Shown here: positions 62,485 to 64,000 of the stretch, one piece after another
Position numbering within the stretch: position 1 is the first letter of the stretch
Layout: the number at the start of each line of letters is the position of its first letter
NCBI RefSeq assembly: GCF_000718015.1
Contig: NZ_JODY01000031.1
Coordinates: forward strand, 62,001-126,000
From: Streptomyces catenulae
Lineage (GTDB): Bacteria; Actinomycetota; Actinomycetes; Streptomycetales; Streptomycetaceae
Direction: 5' to 3'
Length of the DNA: 64,000 nt
Translations under genes and position numbers: made by a program
Notes under the pieces: generated by a model
Told to the model about the DNA's origin: nothing
The model's input: the letters and a program-made list of their open reading frames with translations, nothing else
The model's database searches: none

Positions 62485-63060
62485 TCAGCGGTCGCGTTCG
62501 TCACGCTCCGCGCCGTCCGGCTGCCGCATCTCCAGCTCCCTGATCAGCTCCGCCAGCTCGGAGCGGATCCAGTCGCGGGTGGCGACCTCGCCCAGCCCCA
62601 GCCGGAGCGCCGCGATCTCCCGGGTCAGGTACTCGGTGTCGGCGATCGTCCGCTCGTTGCGCCCGCGGTCCTGCTCGTGGGTGACGCGGTCGCGGTCGTC
62701 CTGACGGTTCTGCGCCAGCAGGATCAGCGGCGCCGCGTAGGACGCCTGGAGGGAGAGCGCCAGGGTCAGGAAGATGAAGGGGTACTGGTCGAAGCGGAGG
62801 GGCAGCGGGACGGTGACGTTCCAGCCGATCCACAGGATGATGATCACCGTCATCCAGACGATGAACCGGCCGGTCCCCAGGAAGCGGGCGATCTTCTCCG
62901 ACAGCCGTCCGAACGCGTCCGGGTCGTACTCCGGGAAGAGCGTGCGGCGCGGCACCCGCGGCTGGTCGAGACGGACCCGCGGCCGCTCGTTCGCCCCGCG
63001 CCGCAGCGCCGACGAACCGTTCGCCCGCGCCCGGACGCCCTCGCGCTCCTCAGGTCCCAC
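62485..63060 (-). CDS. DUF1003 membrane protein (191 aa)
   Basis: A basic N-terminal 65 residues, then two helices ([17 protein letters not shown] and [20 protein letters not shown]) and [20 protein letters not shown], the DUF1003 signature; the C-terminal part is a charged coiled coil. Function unknown. GTG 63060 with GGAGGTGG upstream overlaps the preceding MgtE-like gene by 11 nt, implying coupled translation; that pairing with an Mg2+-sensing-type protein is conserved in actinobacteria (Rv1231c/Rv1232c). Confidence 0.9.
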   Translation of the reverse strand: MGPEEREGVRARANGSSALRRGANERPRVRLDQPRVPRRTLFPEYDPDAFGRLSEKIARFLGTGRFIVWMTVIIILWIGWNVTVPLPLRFDQYPFIFLTLALSLQASYAAPLILLAQNRQDDRDRVTHEQDRGRNERTIADTEYLTREIAALRLGLGEVATRDWIRSELAELIRELEMRQPDGAERDERDR

Positions 63061-64000
63061 GGTCCACCTCCGGCGCCCACCCGTTCTCCTCGGGCCGCTC
63101 CCCGGCGGGCTGCTCCTCACCGTGCAGCTCCGTCTCCCGCCAGTCGTCCGGCAGCAGATGGTCGAGGACGTCGTCGACGGTGACGGCGCCCAGCAGCGCC
63201 CCGCTGTCGTCGACGACCGGCGCGGAGACGAGGTTGTACGTCGCCAGATGGCGGGTCACCTCGGGCAGACCGGCGTCCGGCGGCAGCGGCGGCAGATCGG
63301 TGTCGGCGATCGAGCTGACCAGTGTGAACGGCGGATCGCGCAGCAGCCGCTGGAAGTGCACCACCCCGAGGAACTTGCCCGTCGGCGTCTCGTCGGGCGG
63401 TCGGCAGACGTAGATCTGGGCGGCGAGCGCGGGGGAGAGGTCCGGGTCGCGCACCCGCGCCAGCGCGTAGGCGACCGTCGCGTCCGGGCGCAGCACGATC
63501 GGCTCGGTCGTCATCAGACCGCCCGCGGTGCGCTCCTCGTACGCCATCAGCCGCCGCACGTCCGCGGCGTCCTCCGGGCGCATCAGCGTCAGCAGCCGCT
63601 CCTTCTCCTCCTCGGGGAGTTCGGAGAGGAGGTCGGCGGCGTCGTCCGGGTCCATCGCCTCCAGGACGTCGGCGCGGCGCTGCTCCTTCAGCTTGCCCAG
63701 GATCTCGATCTGGTCGTCCTCGGGCAGCTCCTCCAGGACGTCCGCGAGCCGGTCGTCGTCGAGGGCGGCGGCGACCTCGGCGCGGCGCTTGGGCGACAGA
63801 TGGTGCAGCACCCCGGCGAGGTCCGCGGGGCGCAGCTGCTCGAAGGTGGCCAGCAGATTCTCCGCGCCCTGCCCGTGCTCCTCCAGCGAGAACCCGGTCA
63901 CCGCCGACCACTCGACGGTCAGCGCTTCGCCCGCCCGTCGCCCGCCACCGCCCTTCGACGGAGACGCTTCGCGTCGCAGGAACTTTCCGCGCAATGCCCC
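63050..64000 (-). CDS. MgtE N-terminal/CBS domain protein (5'-truncated by window edge)
   Basis: The frame is open to the window edge; ATG 63994 is likely internal. Visible are an MgtE_N superhelix ([20 protein letters not shown], then repeated [28 protein letters not shown]) and two CBS domains ([20 protein letters not shown] and [20 protein letters not shown]). It ends after the CBS pair, so it lacks the MgtE channel domain and is a cytosolic sensor-like protein, not a Mg2+ channel. The N-terminal PRC-barrel usual in this family would lie outside the window. Confidence 0.9.
   Translation of the reverse strand, partial: GALRGKFLRREASPSKGGGGRRAGEALTVEWSAVTGFSLEEHGQGAENLLATFEQLRPADLAGVLHHLSPKRRAEVAAALDDDRLADVLEELPEDDQIEILGKLKEQRRADVLEAMDPDDAADLLSELPEEEKERLLTLMRPEDAADVRRLMAYEERTAGGLMTTEPIVLRPDATVAYALARVRDPDLSPALAAQIYVCRPPDETPTGKFLGVVHFQRLLRDPPFTLVSSIADTDLPPLPPDAGLPEVTRHLATYNLVSAPVVDDSGALLGAVTVDDVLDHLLPDDWRETELHGEEQPAGERPEENGWAPEVDRGT

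Overview
This 64-kb window is chromosomal DNA of a Streptomyces-like actinomycete. The evidence is very high GC with strong G/C third-position bias, a mycothiol gene (mshB), BldK-type oligopeptide transporters, many leaderless genes with TAGGCT-like -10 boxes 6-8 nt before the start codon, and GTG/TTG starts. The species cannot be named from sequence alone. I see no rRNA, tRNA, CRISPR array, prophage or insertion sequence. It reads as conserved core chromosome.

Layout. 1-6.9 kb: end of a GntR regulator, an APC amino-acid permease, a 24-aa leaderless ORF coupled to a SPOR-like small protein, a Nudix hydrolase, then an RsbW-type ATPase domain protein followed by a PAS/GAF/SpoIIE phosphatase that carries a second such ATPase domain. 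7.0-11.8 kb: a small coiled-coil protein, an orphan family-5 solute-binding lipoprotein and typA. 12.3-32.4 kb: three oligopeptide ABC-importer operons. Two are parallel paralogues (binding protein, permease, permease, ATPase, ATPase) on the plus strand. The third, on the minus strand, has the bldK order (permease, binding protein, permease, ATPase, ATPase). A SAM methyltransferase and a SUKH-4 immunity-like protein sit between them.

32.8-43.3 kb: an S9 peptidase, a small membrane protein, mshB with an overlapping membrane gene, a VanW/YoaR-like repeat-rich membrane protein, and an ABC-2 transporter with a DesK/DesR-type two-component system behind a perfect palindrome. 43.3-64 kb: a SirB1/GNAT pair, fdxA-dapC, a secreted protein, a lysozyme-like membrane protein divergent from dapE, a LOG-family protein, a FolP2-type DHPS homologue, a DivIVA-like protein, 3-methyladenine glycosylase, an enoyl-CoA hydratase, DUF3117, an O-methyltransferase, ECF sigma/anti-sigma/HtrA/TatB, Mrp, DUF1003 and an MgtE-N/CBS protein. 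This last block keeps the gene content and order of the mycobacterial sigE region, so the sigma factor is best read as the orthologue of mycobacterial SigE.

The most striking anomaly is that both plus-strand importer operons carry a lesion at the same place, the junction of the second permease and the first ATPase. Operon 1 has an in-frame fusion and operon 2 a frameshift. In both, an identical 99-bp sequence ends exactly at the break. This is either parallel deletion/gene conversion or an assembly collapse, and should be settled before either operon is interpreted.
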